DNA of 64,000 nucleotides from Malus domestica. Taxonomy: Eukaryota > Streptophyta > Magnoliopsida > Rosales > Rosaceae. Below are positions 45,254 through 56,659 of the stretch, in pieces. The notes below the pieces were generated by a model, which made no database searches, was not told the origin of the DNA, and saw only the letters and a list, made by a program, of their open reading frames with translations. The position numbers were made by a program, and so were the translations under genes. The first letter of the stretch is position 1. Each line of letters begins with the position of its first letter. Where the stretch lies: contig NC_091671.1 in NCBI RefSeq assembly GCF_042453785.1, forward strand, positions 29,975,001 through 30,039,000, given 5' to 3'.

Positions 45254-47871
45254 TAGGCCTGGGCAAAAAATACCGAGAACCGAACCGAACCCGATCGGTT
45301 CGTTTTTTTTTTCGGTTCATTCGGTATGTGTACAAAATCGGTTCAGTTTTTTGTGTAGTCGGTTCGGTTTCGGTTCTACGTTTGGTACCGAACTGTACCG
45401 ATAAAATTTTCAATAAAATTGTTTTTCCACGTGGCTTGTTTTTATTGGTTTCCCAAGGATTTGTTCACACGAGAGAACTCCTCCCTGAGTCCCTGCGTAA
45501 GAAAGCTCACTTCTCACTTGAAGAAAACTCGTATCTTTGGTTGGTGGTCTCTCTCTCAGTCTCTCTGTGCGTTCGTCCACCACTCCTCCTCTACAATCTC
45601 TCTCACGGTTTCACCTCCACCACAACCATCGTGGCATTTTGCATTTTATAAAATTAGGGTTTCAAATTGGGATTGGAATTGGGGGTTTCTCTGAAATTGT
45701 AAGATTATGCTAAGGCTTTGAAGTTTGTCCGTTGGATTTTGTAGTTTTGATGTAGTTAATCTCTGTTAGTTGCATTTTTCATGACTACACTTTTCACAGA
45801 TTCAATTGGTGAACTGTGTTGGTTGGAATTGGTTAGTGCACTTGCATTTTTCTTGGTTGGTTCTGGATGAGTTCTTGGTTGTTTAGAAATTGGGTTTTCA
45901 ATTTTTCATATATATATGTAATAGGTATAGCTATATACGTACATATATATCTAGTAGTAGTTTATAGCTATATGCATATACCTGCCGCTAAGAGGTGCAA
46001 TATGTTAGTAGCTTTTCCCAATCTTCTCATATGTTGGAAGTAGATACTTCCAACATATATACGTTCAAAGAACTTTGTAATAGGTCCTCTACTTTTGCTT
46101 ATCTGAATTTCTTTTATGGAGTACTTTGATTCTTTGGCAGCATTATAGGTTTTTACTTATTTGAAATTAACTGTGCCACAGTTTTTGTTGGAATAGACAT
46201 ACTAACTATAGTCTCTGTTTTCCTCAAATCTTGTGGGAAATAGCTGGATAGGAAAATGTGCTAAATGGTACCCATGTTTAGTTGAACTTATTACGATGTA
46301 GGAAAGATGTTTTTTGAACATGGATTAGCACATGCATCATCTCTTTGTGGTGGTAGTTTCTCACAGATTAATTTTCGTCTCTGTTAGTCATGCAACCTTC
46401 AACATTCCCATTGAGTTATTATGTATCGAATCTATCGATTGATATGTAGGATTAGGTTTTCAAGAATAGACTCATTATCTGTGCCATCTCCTTGAGAAAT
46501 GATATATTTTGAACTACACATTTTAGGGAAATGTTTTGGTTTGGTGTTATATTTATCTTTGGAGCTGCATGGTACAAGTTAATCTCTGATTGTACTTTTG
46601 TTTATTCCTTAACTTGTTTATAGCTATAAGCATATGATTCCTTCACTTTTTTATTTTTTATTGGTTTTTGTATATCTTTAAAGATCAAACCTTTTAAAAG
46701 GTTTCTTATAATTGGATGAGGGGTGATGGCATTATCACCTTAGAAGATGATGCACCTTCGTTGGAGCACTTAGAGTTCTACGAAAGTATTGAAGCGGGTA
46801 ATTTCTTATTTCTCTTCTTAGTTCTTGTTTGTTATAATTTTTTAGATTTTATTCTTTGTGTTTATAAGTTGTGTATATTTTTGTATTATGTAGAGTTGTT
46901 GACATCAAGCATTTCTTCCCTCTCTATTAATAATCCGGAACAACAAGCGTCATCTTCACAACCTCTTACCCGGCCTTCTCAAGCATCCACTTCACAAGCT
47001 TTTAACCGACCTCGAGCTTCAAAATGTGCTCAATCAAAGGTCCCTTCAAATCCTCACAAACCTCTAACCACCAAGGGTGTCAAGCGTAAGGCCCCTAATG
47101 GGTAATTGTTTTTATTTTATATGAATTGAGCTTATTAGTTATTAAGGCATTTAGTTTGATGTTTGCTATTACATTTGGATTGTATTAATGCCATAAGGCT
47201 TTGACTTAAAACTTTGATTTTTCATTTTGGTTTGTACTAATGCCATAAGGCATTTACTTGAACTTTGTTGTTGGATTGAATTTGTTCATGTTTGATGTTG
47301 TTGGATTGAATTTTTTGATGTTTAATGTTGTCGGATTGAATTATTGAAGGGATTGAATTTGTTTATGTTTGATGTTATTGGGATTGAATTCGTTTATAGC
47401 TGCTCCTAAACATATCATTGGTTTTTGTATGCTCAGATTAGTCATGTAGCAGAAGCAGGGAGAATTCAATTTTTGTATGCTCAGATAAGTAGGGAGAGCT
47501 TATTGAGTCAGATTAGTCATGTAGGCTCTGAATCGATTTGGGCTTTGTTATTTTATTTTATTTTTCTGTTGCATCAGTCAGATATGCACTATGCAGTTTG
47601 GTAATTTTGGGCCAAAAATGATTTGATTTCGGCTTATATTTGTTGCATCACAAACTGATTTGGGCTTTTTTTTCTTTCACAAAAACTGAAAAACACTAAA
47701 ACAGGCCTTCTTCCTTGAAGGCCCAAAACCGAACCGAACCTATACCTGGACTGAACCAAACCGAATCTAGTAGGTTTGGTACTAAGTTGGTACAACTATT
47801 CATACCGTACCAAAATTTTGCTACGGGTTCGATTTCGGTACTACCTTGGTACCGAACCGTGCCCAGGCCTA
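45254..47871. mobile_element. hAT transposon (2,618 bp) nested in Cassandra LTR1
   Basis: Ends TAGGCCTGGGCA / TGCCCAGGCCTA, with a perfect 8-bp target duplication ACTCACAC (45246-45253, 47872-47879). Subterminal ACCGAACC/GGTTCGG motifs are dense at both ends (45280-45400, 47725-47860). No full transposase (BED finger, dimerisation domain) is readable, so it is probably a deletion derivative. Confidence 0.92.
46716..47105 (+). CDS. Short ORF in the hAT element, possible transposase 5' remnant
   Basis: 129 aa. It starts with an acidic stretch (ITLEDDAPSLEHLEFYES), has a hydrophobic middle that may be an unspliced intron (GT after GAAGCGG near 46798; AG near 46893), then a Ser/Pro/Lys-rich tail ending GVKRKAPNG. 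Some plant hAT transposases start with a Ser-rich basic region before the BED finger, but no finger is visible. Function is not assigned. Confidence 0.25.
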   Translation: MRGDGIITLEDDAPSLEHLEFYESIEAGNFLFLFLVLVCYNFLDFILCVYKLCIFLYYVELLTSSISSLSINNPEQQASSSQPLTRPSQASTSQAFNRPRASKCAQSKVPSNPHKPLTTKGVKRKAPNG

Positions 47872-48039
47872 ACTCACACGAGAACTTCCAAGTGGGTCAC
47901 CCATCATAGGAGTGCTCTCGTGCGCTACTCGCTTAACTTCGGAGTTCCGAAACCAGTGAGCTCCCAAAAGGCCTCGTGATAGGTAGTGATGTGAATATAC
48001 ATATAAGGATCACTCCTTTGGGCGATGTGGGATCTTACA

Positions 48040-48269
48040 ATCCCACGAGGCCTTTTGGGAGCTCATTGGCTTCGGGTTCTATGAGAACTCCAAAGTTAAG
48101 CGAGTAGCGCGAGAGAGTACTCCCAGGATGGGTGACCCACTGGGAAGTTCTCGTATGAGTTCCTATAAACAAAACCGTGAGGGCGTTGTCGGGGCCCAAA
48201 ACGGACAATATCGTGCTACGGTGGTGGAGCAGGCCCGGGATGTGGTGGATCCCGGGCCGGGATGTGACA
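48040..48269 (+). repeat. Cassandra LTR2, lacking about 65 bp at its start
   Basis: It begins ATCCCAC then jumps to GAGGCCTTTTGGGAG. Compared with LTR3, the first 6 bases and the segment between two CAC triplets are missing. It keeps the 5S-like part (48083-48155) and ends GATGTGACA before the primer-binding site. Confidence 0.85.
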
Positions 48270-48340
48270 ATTTGGTATTATAGCCTAACCCTGGTTGTGG
48301 TGTGCCGACGAGGTCGTCGGGCCCCTAAGGGGGAGTGGAT

Positions 48341-48636
48341 TGTAAGATCCCACATCGCCCAGGGGTGTGGATCCTGGAAGCCTTATATGTATATTCCCAT
48401 CTCTACCTAGCACGAGGCTTTTTGGGAGCTCACTGGCTTCGGTTTCCATGGGAACTCCGAAGTTAAGCGAGTAGCGCGCGAGGTCACTCTCAGGATGGGT
48501 GACCCACTGGGAAGTTCTCGTGTGAGATCCCAAAAACAAAACCGTGAGGGCGTAGTCAGGGCCCAAAGCGTACAATATCGTGCTATGGTGGTGGAGCGGG
48601 CCAGAGATGTGGTGGACCCCAGGCCGGGATGTGACA
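48341..48636 (+). repeat. Cassandra LTR3, full length (296 bp)
   Basis: TGTAAGATCCC...GGGATGTGACA. The 5S rRNA-derived block spans about 48411-48525, with AACTCCGAAGTTAAGCGAGT (A-box side) and AGGATGGGTGACCCACTGGG (C-box side). This is the hallmark of Cassandra, where the 5S internal promoter is thought to drive RNA polymerase III transcription. Confidence 0.92.
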
Positions 48637-48641
48637 CCAAT

Positions 48642-49550
48642 CTTCTGAAGTTACCATTTGAATTTTCAATATTAAATAGGATATAAAAGACCTGATTTTT
48701 GTGTTCAAAATTCAGTCGGTTTTTATTTTCTACGATGGTTCAATTTTCTTATCGGATATTTATGCATGAACCTCTTTGGCGCACCATCATCAACCCTTCA
48801 ACATTCTAATTTGCATTAGTCATTAAATTGACAGAGATTGTTGTTTAGGAAATGTGAGTCGACTAACTAAACTACAAAGAGCCAATGGAATGTGTCATTG
48901 TCTAGCAAGTATGATATTGTGATGTATATTTTTTTTCATTTGGTCAAAGCAACATTTCATTGCAAAAACAAACATTACAAAGGCCAAGTAGTAGCTAATT
49001 TGAAAGAGACCCGACAATAATTACAAGTAGAAGTTGAGATAACTTCGCGAACTAGCAGCTGCCGCGGCCACAAAGCTCAACATAGTAATCATCAGAACGC
49101 AGGTCCAGAAATAGGCCATGTGAGGATTGGGGCGAACCAACACATACTCTTTTGGTCAAACAATGGACCGAAAAAGATCCTCAACTCCCAAGACCTTGCA
49201 ACCAATATCCATCTAACATCGAAGATGTGAAGTAGGTGAAAGGGGAAAACGGTGGTGAACTTAGCTGTTGGAGGGAATAGTAAGGATGCGTTTTATCAAA
49301 TTGGAGAAAATAAAGGCGCAAAAGCTTAATCGGGAGGTGGGAAATGGAAAGATGGATAAAGAGATGAAAGGAGGAGGTGACTGAAGTGGGAGGCTAGATT
49401 TACACTGGATAAACAAAGAAGAGAACTACCAAATAGGGTGGAAAATCCATCACTACCAAGTATTGTGATATTTGTTTAGCTTAAGAAAATAAACAAAATC
49501 ATTATTGTTACCAAGTTAGTCACCAACTGGACTTTTTTTTGTTACCAAGC
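48642..49550. other. Intergenic; possible orphan membrane-protein exon at 49021-49152 (minus)
   Basis: On the minus strand, 49152 to 49021 reads KEYVLVRPNPHMAYFWTCVL, then a hydrophobic ITMLSFVAAAAASS and RSYLNFYL followed by a stop. It looks like the C-terminus of a membrane protein, with no upstream exons found here. It could be a gene fragment carried by a transposon. The family is not recognised. Confidence 0.3.
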
Positions 49551-49700
49551 GTTTCTTTCGAAAGTTGGAAGAGGTTTCAGATTGAATTTTCCCCTACCGC
49601 TGAAGCTACATCCGCATATCAATGCGAAGTTTGCATTTGACAAATGGGGTTTCCACTCGAGAAGTACGTAGATGAATGAATGAAGCTGGCATGTCATAAG

Positions 49701-51663
49701 TGATGTGAAAATTAACTTGACACACAAATTAAACCTTATTGTTGACAATTGTAGCAAAGATGTAAGTAGAGATCGTTCTCAACCGGGGATTAACTAGGGA
49801 TGCTAATCTACACAAATATGACTCAGAAACACCAAACTAGACTTAGAAACACTCAACTAGACACTAAAAACTCAAAACACACTAAATAGACTCTAAACAA
49901 CAAAATACTAGCAAACAAACTCAAAACAGACTCTAGGGAGTTATTTGGACGAATTTTAAGACTAGTAAGACCCAAACCACTAAATTGGACAGATTTAAAC
50001 ACTTTTCTAACTAAACTAAACAGATTGCAAAACAAAGTAAATTAGGTGATTTGAATGGTAAAAACTTAGCTAGTCCTTCTCCACACATGACATATGCATA
50101 CAAACCAATTTCCAGTTTTTATTCCTTTAGACTATGACTGACAACACCCCAAGTTAACCGTGATAGCACAAATTAACCATCAGATTTTCCTTAATTCATT
50201 GAATTGGATGGAATACGCATGACAACCAAATTATCCTTCTCAAGTTCCCTAACTATGAAAAGAATGATAGAAAGACATATCAAAGGTCATTAAGTTCTTT
50301 GAAAACCATAAGTATTGACCAGACATTCGTAACTATGAAAAGCATGATACTCCTGCCTAGGATTTACTAACACAATCATGACTAGTGACTTTTACTACTT
50401 GTGAATATAAGTTCATAACGATTAGGTGAAACTCCCTTATACTCCAGCATCAAGTTCATGCATGCAAATTAAGTATGCATCCTCAATCAACATACATAAA
50501 CAAGTTTTGATAACTAAGATAAGCAAATCACATTCAAGACTCAAGAAACAATAACTGGATGTAATCAATTCATATAAAATATATAATCATGGCTTCGAAT
50601 TTACCTCTAACTAAAAATGAATTAGTTCCACATGTTCATAATAATTGAAAAGCAAAGTAAAATAAACATGGAAACGAAACGAGGGAAGAAAGAACTCTGA
50701 AAATCTCCAATGGTTGCAGGTGACTTGCAACACAATCCCTTGAAGGATGGCATGACACAAGGCTCCTCTTTTCCTTCCCTTCCTTGCTGCGGCACTTGAT
50801 GAATTTCTGGGGAATTGGTGTGGATTGTGGTGTAGAATTATATGGGCGGTGGTGGTACGAAATTGTGACTGAAAACATATATATATATATAGGCATGGCA
50901 AACCCTAGGGAAATCAGACTAGGGTTAGAAATTAGTAGAAATAAAGGATTAGGGCCCTAGGGTGCGGCACAAGGCTTGGGCCTCAAGAAAAGGGTCACAA
51001 CCTAATTAATCTCTGAAAAGGCTTTACACAATCCAAATCCACAAGGAAATAGGCTAATTAAATAGAATCCAAGAGGGAAAAGGGTAAGGAGGTGCGGCAG
51101 GAATTGGAGGGAAACGGAATGGATTGCAAGGCAAGGCAAAGGCCTTCTAGAAGGAAGGAGGCGCCATGTTTTTAGGGTTTCTAGAAGCAATATGTTTTGT
51201 GGCAGAAATTGAGACTTCTAGAAGGGAGTGCTTCTAGAAACAGCTTCTAGAAATTAGATATTTAGGTCCCCTTGCAGCTGGATTTAAGGTATGATAAGAT
51301 TAGGATATGATAAGATAAGATAAGACTAGTTTGGATAAGATAAGGTTGGATAAGGTTTTGGATAATGTTTCATTCTTTTGAGCTGATTCCTTATCTTCTT
51401 TGTCTTAAATTTATTTTCTTCATCTCCTTATCATATTCCTGGCCTCTTGAACTTCAAAAACGTCCATCCACCTTGCTCCACTCATAAGCTATCCATTTGA
51501 TGCCCAAAACTACTCTAAATGCTCCAAATTGCACTTTCTTGCCAACTTTGTCATTTGGACCTACAAACACACGAAAATAGCTTAAATCACTATAATAAAC
51601 ACAATCTAACTATGAAAATGCAAGAAAACAAGCTAACTAATTTGCATAAATATGCTCCTATCA
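49701..51663 (-). mobile_element. Solo LTR (1,963 bp)
   Basis: TGATGTGAAAATTAAC...GCTCCTATCA with a perfect 5-bp target duplication ATAAG (49696-49700, 51664-51668). The uninterrupted site is seen in the sister duplicate near 53475 (CATGTCATAAGCC). On the minus strand it starts TGATAGGAGCATATTTATG, has a TATATATA box near 50890, and ends near CCCTAGTTAATCCCCGGTTG and TTTTCACATCA. No internal region remains, so LTR-LTR recombination is inferred. Confidence 0.9.
51288..51368. repeat. Degenerate GATAA-type short tandem repeat in the solo LTR
   Basis: Repeated GATAAGAT / GGATAAG units. Confidence 0.8.
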
Positions 51664-52440
51664 ATAAGCCCTCGGATTATTCCAAGTGGTGAAAGTAGGT
51701 AGAGAAATGAGTTAAGAGTTATATATTTATCTTAATGTTGTGTTTTTTATGCAATTTTTTTAAAACTTTTTTCTAAGGTTGTGTATTATCTTAGTTAGCT
51801 GAAGTTGTGAAAGTTGTGTGTTGTGCCAAAATATGTGACTTTTCTACGGATTCCAGTTGTATGTAATGCCTGAACAAATGGATTTTATGTTTTCATTTCA
51901 TGTAGTGTTATTTGCATTCGATATGTTGTGCAATAGAAATATGCAAAACAGAATAAATTTACCAAAAGATTTCCCACCAATGCATTTTTATCTTCAATTG
52001 TTCCTCGAAGAGTGCATTGTCTGTCTCTAATGCGAATTCCGAAAACGAGACAACATAATAGTTCCTACCCACGAGTTCTCTCTCTTAACAAGCTAGACTG
52101 GTACACTGAAATCACCACTAGAGGCTACAGTTAAACCACCTGCCTCCCTCGACTAGAGACCAATAGCGGTGACCGAAAGGATCTCTTACTTCATTGGAAC
52201 GGGAACTGACACAAATTATGGATAGACCCCTGGTTGAACAGTTCACCATTGATCCAGCGGCCGTTTCTCTCATAGAGTCATACCTAATACATGTCTCGTT
52301 GAACGAAAAATTAGTGCCGAATGTCAATTGTGTTGGCATGCATGATATAAGAGTCCAAATTAATGTTAGAATTTTTCATACTAAAACCATGGTCTTAACA
52401 TATTTGTAATTGGAAAATCAAATTTTAATCTACACATTTT

Positions 52441-53369
52441 TTTGAAATTTTCGAGCAATTGATGTGTACTATGGAGTCCACAATAAAGAAGATAAATAAC
52501 TTATTAAGATTTTGGAGGAAATTAAACAAATGTACAAAGAACAGTTCATGGTTGAAAGAAGGGATAGTCAAATAGTTTAGCAGTTTATCAGGTCAATTCT
52601 GATGATAGAACAAGCTTTCCGAAGCTTGTCATACTTTCCAACATCAAAATTCTTGAGCATGTGCTTTTTCTTAATCTGAAACTGGCTCTAGGTTCTTTTG
52701 AGGTCTTCAATAAGAGGGCAGATCATGCCATGATGACATTAACGTAGTCTACAAGCAAATCGGTTTCATGATGTCCCATGAGAGCTCACAGAATGTAAGT
52801 CCCTCGTGAATCCGGCTATTTGGACTACTAGATACCCAAGATCGCAACAAAGGTCATTTTGGAGGAGGGACTTCTAATTTCTGTCTATCTTTTGCCTCTC
52901 CATGTCTTTCAATCCGCTGGTTATGGTCATTGGATTTGGTTGCTGGGAATTAGTTCCTGGATGACTTTGGTAACTGCATCAACCAAACAGTTTGAAACAT
53001 TTCAGTAAAGTATGCTTAACCTAACACTAATTAGAATATAATCAAAATTAACAAACTTGCCATGTTTTCTACTATTTGTTCAAAACAAATAAAAGAGAGA
53101 TTTGTTTTCTTGGGTTAAAAATTGAGCGAAAAGAAGTAGGGTTGTTCAAATATTTTTGATTGATTGTCCTTATGTTATGCAACATGCCCTTCTTTATTTG
53201 TAAAATTTAAACTTACATCTCCTTAATAGAAATGTTATTCAAACATACAAAATTGAAAATATATTACATCTCCTTAGTTGAAACATTGGTCAAACTTCAA
53301 ATATACGAAATAGAAAATGTAACTTGGTATCCTATTTTTATTAGTATGTTGTCCTCTATTATGACTATT
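52441..53369. other. Spacer between the duplicates, no gene identified
   Basis: 52500-52960 is less AT-rich than its surroundings and may be decayed coding DNA, but no frame or family is recognised. Confidence 0.35.
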
Positions 53370-55075
53370 TTCCCCTCCGGTGAAGCTTGCATTTGCATTC
53401 AATGCGAAGTGTGCATTTGATATGGGCTTTCCCACCCGAGACGTACGTAGATGAATGAACGAAGATCGCATGTCATAAGCCATCGGATTAGTCCAAGTTG
53501 TGAAAGTAGGTAGAGAAATGAGTTAGAGTTATATATTTATCTTATTGTTGTGTTTTTATGCCATATTGTTTTTTACTTTTTTTCTAGGATTGTGTAGTAT
53601 CTTGGTTAGCTTGTGAAAGTTGAGTGTTGTACCAAAATATGTGACTTTTGGTAGTTGTGAGCTAGGGATTCCGATTGTATGCGATGCCTGAACAAATGGA
53701 CTTTCTGTTTTCATTTCATTTAGTGTTATTTGCATTCGATATGTTGTACAATAGAAATATGCAAAGCAGAATAAATTTACCAAAAGATTTTCCACCAATG
53801 CATTATTATCTTCAATTGTTCATTGAAAGAGTGCACTGTCTGTCTGTATTGCGAATTCTGAAAATGAGATAACATTGTAGCTCTTACCCATAGATCCTTT
53901 CAAGGCTGGACTGGTCCACAGAAATAAACGCCTGCAGGCCGCTACAGTTAAACCACCTGCCTCCTTCAATTAGAGATCAATAGCGGCGACCAAATCGATT
54001 GTCCTTGAGTGGATCTCTTACTTCATTGGAACGAAAACTGATACAAACTATGAATAGACCTCTAGTTGAATGGCTCACTGTTGATCCACCGACCGTTTCT
54101 CTCATAGAGTCATACCTAATGTATTTCTCGTTGAATAAAAACTTAGTGCCGAATGTCAATTATGGCATGCATGATATACGAGTCCAAATTAATGTTACCC
54201 TGGTATATGAACTTTTCATACTAAAACCATGGTCTTAACATATTTATGATTGGAAAATCAAATTTTAAGGAAAAATTAGTATCCGGTCCCTAGTTTTTAC
54301 TGTTCATTGACTAAGACCTTATTAGTTCTCAAATTTTGATTCAAGTTCCTAGCATTAATGTGATAATGAATTTACATGTTTATTATATAATTTAATAAAA
54401 ATTAGTAATTAATTTAGGGTTTAATACTCACACCTCTATTAAACTTCTAATTAATTTTCAATTCAAACATTTCCAAAATTAAAAAAAATTAAATTAAATT
54501 AAGTTTGTACCTATTAGTTTTTTTTATATATAAAAAGATTCTCAATTTTTTAATCTTAAATGTACCCATTTATATAATTTTTCAATTTTTTTAATCTTAA
54601 ATGTACTCATTCTCAAATATATCAATTTGTTATATGTAAAATGTACCCTTTTTTTAATATAAAATCCATTCAAATTGTTTAATCCATGTTTAAACTTATA
54701 TGGGTACATTCTTTTTCGTTGATTTGAGAATGTATCCATGTTTTGGTACAATAACTTTTTTTGTTAATTTTGGTTAACGTACCCATACATATGTGTGTGT
54801 ATACACACACAATATAATAGAGAGTATAATTTATATTTTATTATTTTTAATCCCATAAATTATGGGTTTTATTCAAAATCTCATTAATATAAACAATTAC
54901 AAATTTCAATTTTTAATTTTTAATTAAAAAATATAGTAACTTACATTATTACATTAATGTCAGGGACCTCAATCAAAAACTAAAAACTAACAAGGTTTCA
55001 ATCAAAGAATATTGATAGCTAGGAACCGCATCCAAAGTGTCCCAAATTTTAATCTACACATTTGATTGCAAAGCT
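53370..55075. repeat. Diverged duplication, copy B (split by a Mutator-type element)
   Basis: Homologous to 49560-49700 plus 51664-52440. It resumes after 55043 with TCTACACATTT, as in copy A. Confidence 0.8.
54269..55043. mobile_element. Mutator-type non-autonomous element (775 bp)
   Basis: Perfect 9-bp target duplication AAATTTTAA (54260-54268, 55044-55052). The empty site is in the sister duplicate near 52420. Imperfect ends GGAAAAATTAGTATCCGGTC / CGCATCCAAAGTGTCCC. Interior is very AT-rich with ATGTACCCATT-type repeats. No transposase. Confidence 0.85.
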
Positions 55076-55236
55076 TTGATCTTGACATTAAACATATTTT
55101 CAACCAAAATTTTTAAAGGTAACAAACAGTGAAAACATCAGATTCAACCATAATGTATAAAACCAAGTATAGCAAGAAAAATCATCCACAAACACCCCAT
55201 AATATTTAAATCCAGAAACAGAAAGTGACAGAGAAG

Positions 55237-56536
55237 TGGTAACTCATATATTTCATACATTTATACCATCCATTCCTAGTTTCTTTGTGATATTTTTGAG
55301 TTAAATTAGTTGCGTTTTACCCTCTTTTGTTTTAATGTGGAGTTAATTGTATTTTAGAGTCCATTTGAAATGAGGCAAAATAATGCTGAAAGTAGAGAAA
55401 TGAATAAGAATTCTGATGTAGAGAGAGATTCAAAGTGTACAACTGAATATAATGATGAATATGGCCCTTTAAGAGACCAATAACGGCAAAAAAACATCTG
55501 AAATAAATGCTCCATTACTGGGAGTCTTGGCATTCTATAACAGCCTTTTTAACATTATAAAACCCAGTTTTTCAGCCACTTTTACACAAGCTTCCTCTTG
55601 TGGACGCCCAAAGCTCTCTCTCTTCTCTTTCTTTGGTTTTTTTCCAGAAACAAAAACCCCATTTCCATTCACCATCCGTTGTCACCAAAGAAACCACGCA
55701 GCTGCACTGTTCCTGGAGAAGTCCAACATCATAATTGCTTCAAGTGGGTTTCTTCTATGAACTTTTATTTCACTCGTGTTGTTCTTGATATTTATATATT
55801 CTGTAATCATGTTGTGTAATTAAGTTCATAGCTAGGGATTTTGATGTAGTCTTGCAAAACTACTCTATATTATTAAGTTTAAGTATTCAAGTTACCAATC
55901 TATTTTCTTGTTTCATTCACTGGTTTTATTATTTAATTTGTTTGTTAATCTTGATGTTTGATCACCATTAGGGCTGCTTATGAATTATTTGATCAAGGTT
56001 ATAGTACACATCCAGCTTAATCTTTGTAGACATGTGAATGAATGAAGAAACACTATGCAAACATCCTGCCATGTGATTTCTTTGGTTCTTTGAAGTTTTC
56101 TTGTTCTTAATAATGGATTCTTAATTAGTAATCTAAGTTGAACATCACAACTAGGTTGTATATTAGGAGTACTTGATCACAACCACACATCACATTGATG
56201 ATCATAAATAAGTAAAATGAACCCTAGTTGCAGATTGGAGAGTTGAACACGTTTTGACTTAATTTTCATGGAATTGGCTTGTAATGGCAAAATCAATATT
56301 CCTAGTTCCATTCCTATCGTTTCTGAATCAATATATCATTCATCTTTGTCTTTGCTTGCACTTTTAATTTATTTTAGCTTTCAAAACAAAAATCTAAATT
56401 CAGTTTGCCTTTTCTTTGTTTAGTTAGGGTTCACATAAAGCTAGTAATTGTAGAGGCCTAATCTGTCCCTGTGGTTCGACACCCTTGCTTATGCCATTAT
56501 ACTATTCTTATATTTGCACTTGAAAGGAATACAACA
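55237..56536 (+). repeat. 5' LTR (1,300 bp)
   Basis: TGGTAACTC...ACAACA. The start is TGG where the 3' LTR has TGA. Confidence 0.9.
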
Positions 56537-56659
56537 AAATTTTGGAACCGTTGCCGGGAACTGATTTCAATCCCCTATAATTGCTTGCTTTATACACCCT
56601 ATCTGTTTTTCTTTTCTTAGTTTAGATTTTTAATTTACATTTTTGGTTGTTTGATTTCT

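Larger units (their letters stand above)
45137..48039 (-). repeat. Cassandra LTR1 (inverted), split by a hAT element
   Basis: Two pieces, 45137-45253 and 47872-48039, make about 277 bp once the 8-bp duplication is removed. On the minus strand it runs TGTAAGATCCCACATCGCCC ... GGGATGTGACA and contains the 5S-like AACTCCGAAGTTAAGCGAGT and GATGGGTGACCCACT. Confidence 0.88.
45132..48641. mobile_element. Composite Cassandra (5S-TRIM) element with head-to-head LTRs
   Basis: Order: LTR1 (minus), LTR2 (plus, 5' part deleted), primer-binding site TTTGGTATTATAGCC (tRNA-Met type), short interior, purine tract AAGGGGGAGTGGAT, LTR3 (plus). The whole is bounded by a perfect 5-bp direct repeat CCAAT (45132-45136, 48637-48641). 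Both outer ends are LTR 3' ends (TGTCACATC / GATGTGACA). The U3 starts meet at 48039/48040. A hAT element lies inside LTR1. The interior encodes nothing, as usual for TRIMs. Confidence 0.85.
49560..52440. repeat. Diverged duplication, copy A (split by a solo LTR)
   Basis: Matches 53370-54268: TTTTCCCCT(A/C)CGGTGAAGC-type start, GATGAATGAA, CATGTCATAAG, then TGGTGAAAGTAGGTAGAGAA, TTTGCATTCGATATGTTGTG, CTCTCATAGAGTCATACCTA. The open frames in the two copies (52194-52409; 53999-54238) are alike but broken and unrecognised. Confidence 0.8.

Noticed and set aside
45012..45413. Frames of 116-130 aa over the left Cassandra/hAT border
   Set aside because: They cross the boundary of two different transposons and cannot be one gene.
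48411..48525. Genuine 5S rRNA gene
   Set aside because: Only the central 5S boxes are kept and the block sits at the same place in all three Cassandra LTRs, without the 5S tandem spacer or terminator.
52118..52339. Organelle-derived insertion
   Set aside because: The slightly GC-richer duplicated segment was considered as plastid or mitochondrial DNA, but no organelle gene was recognised.
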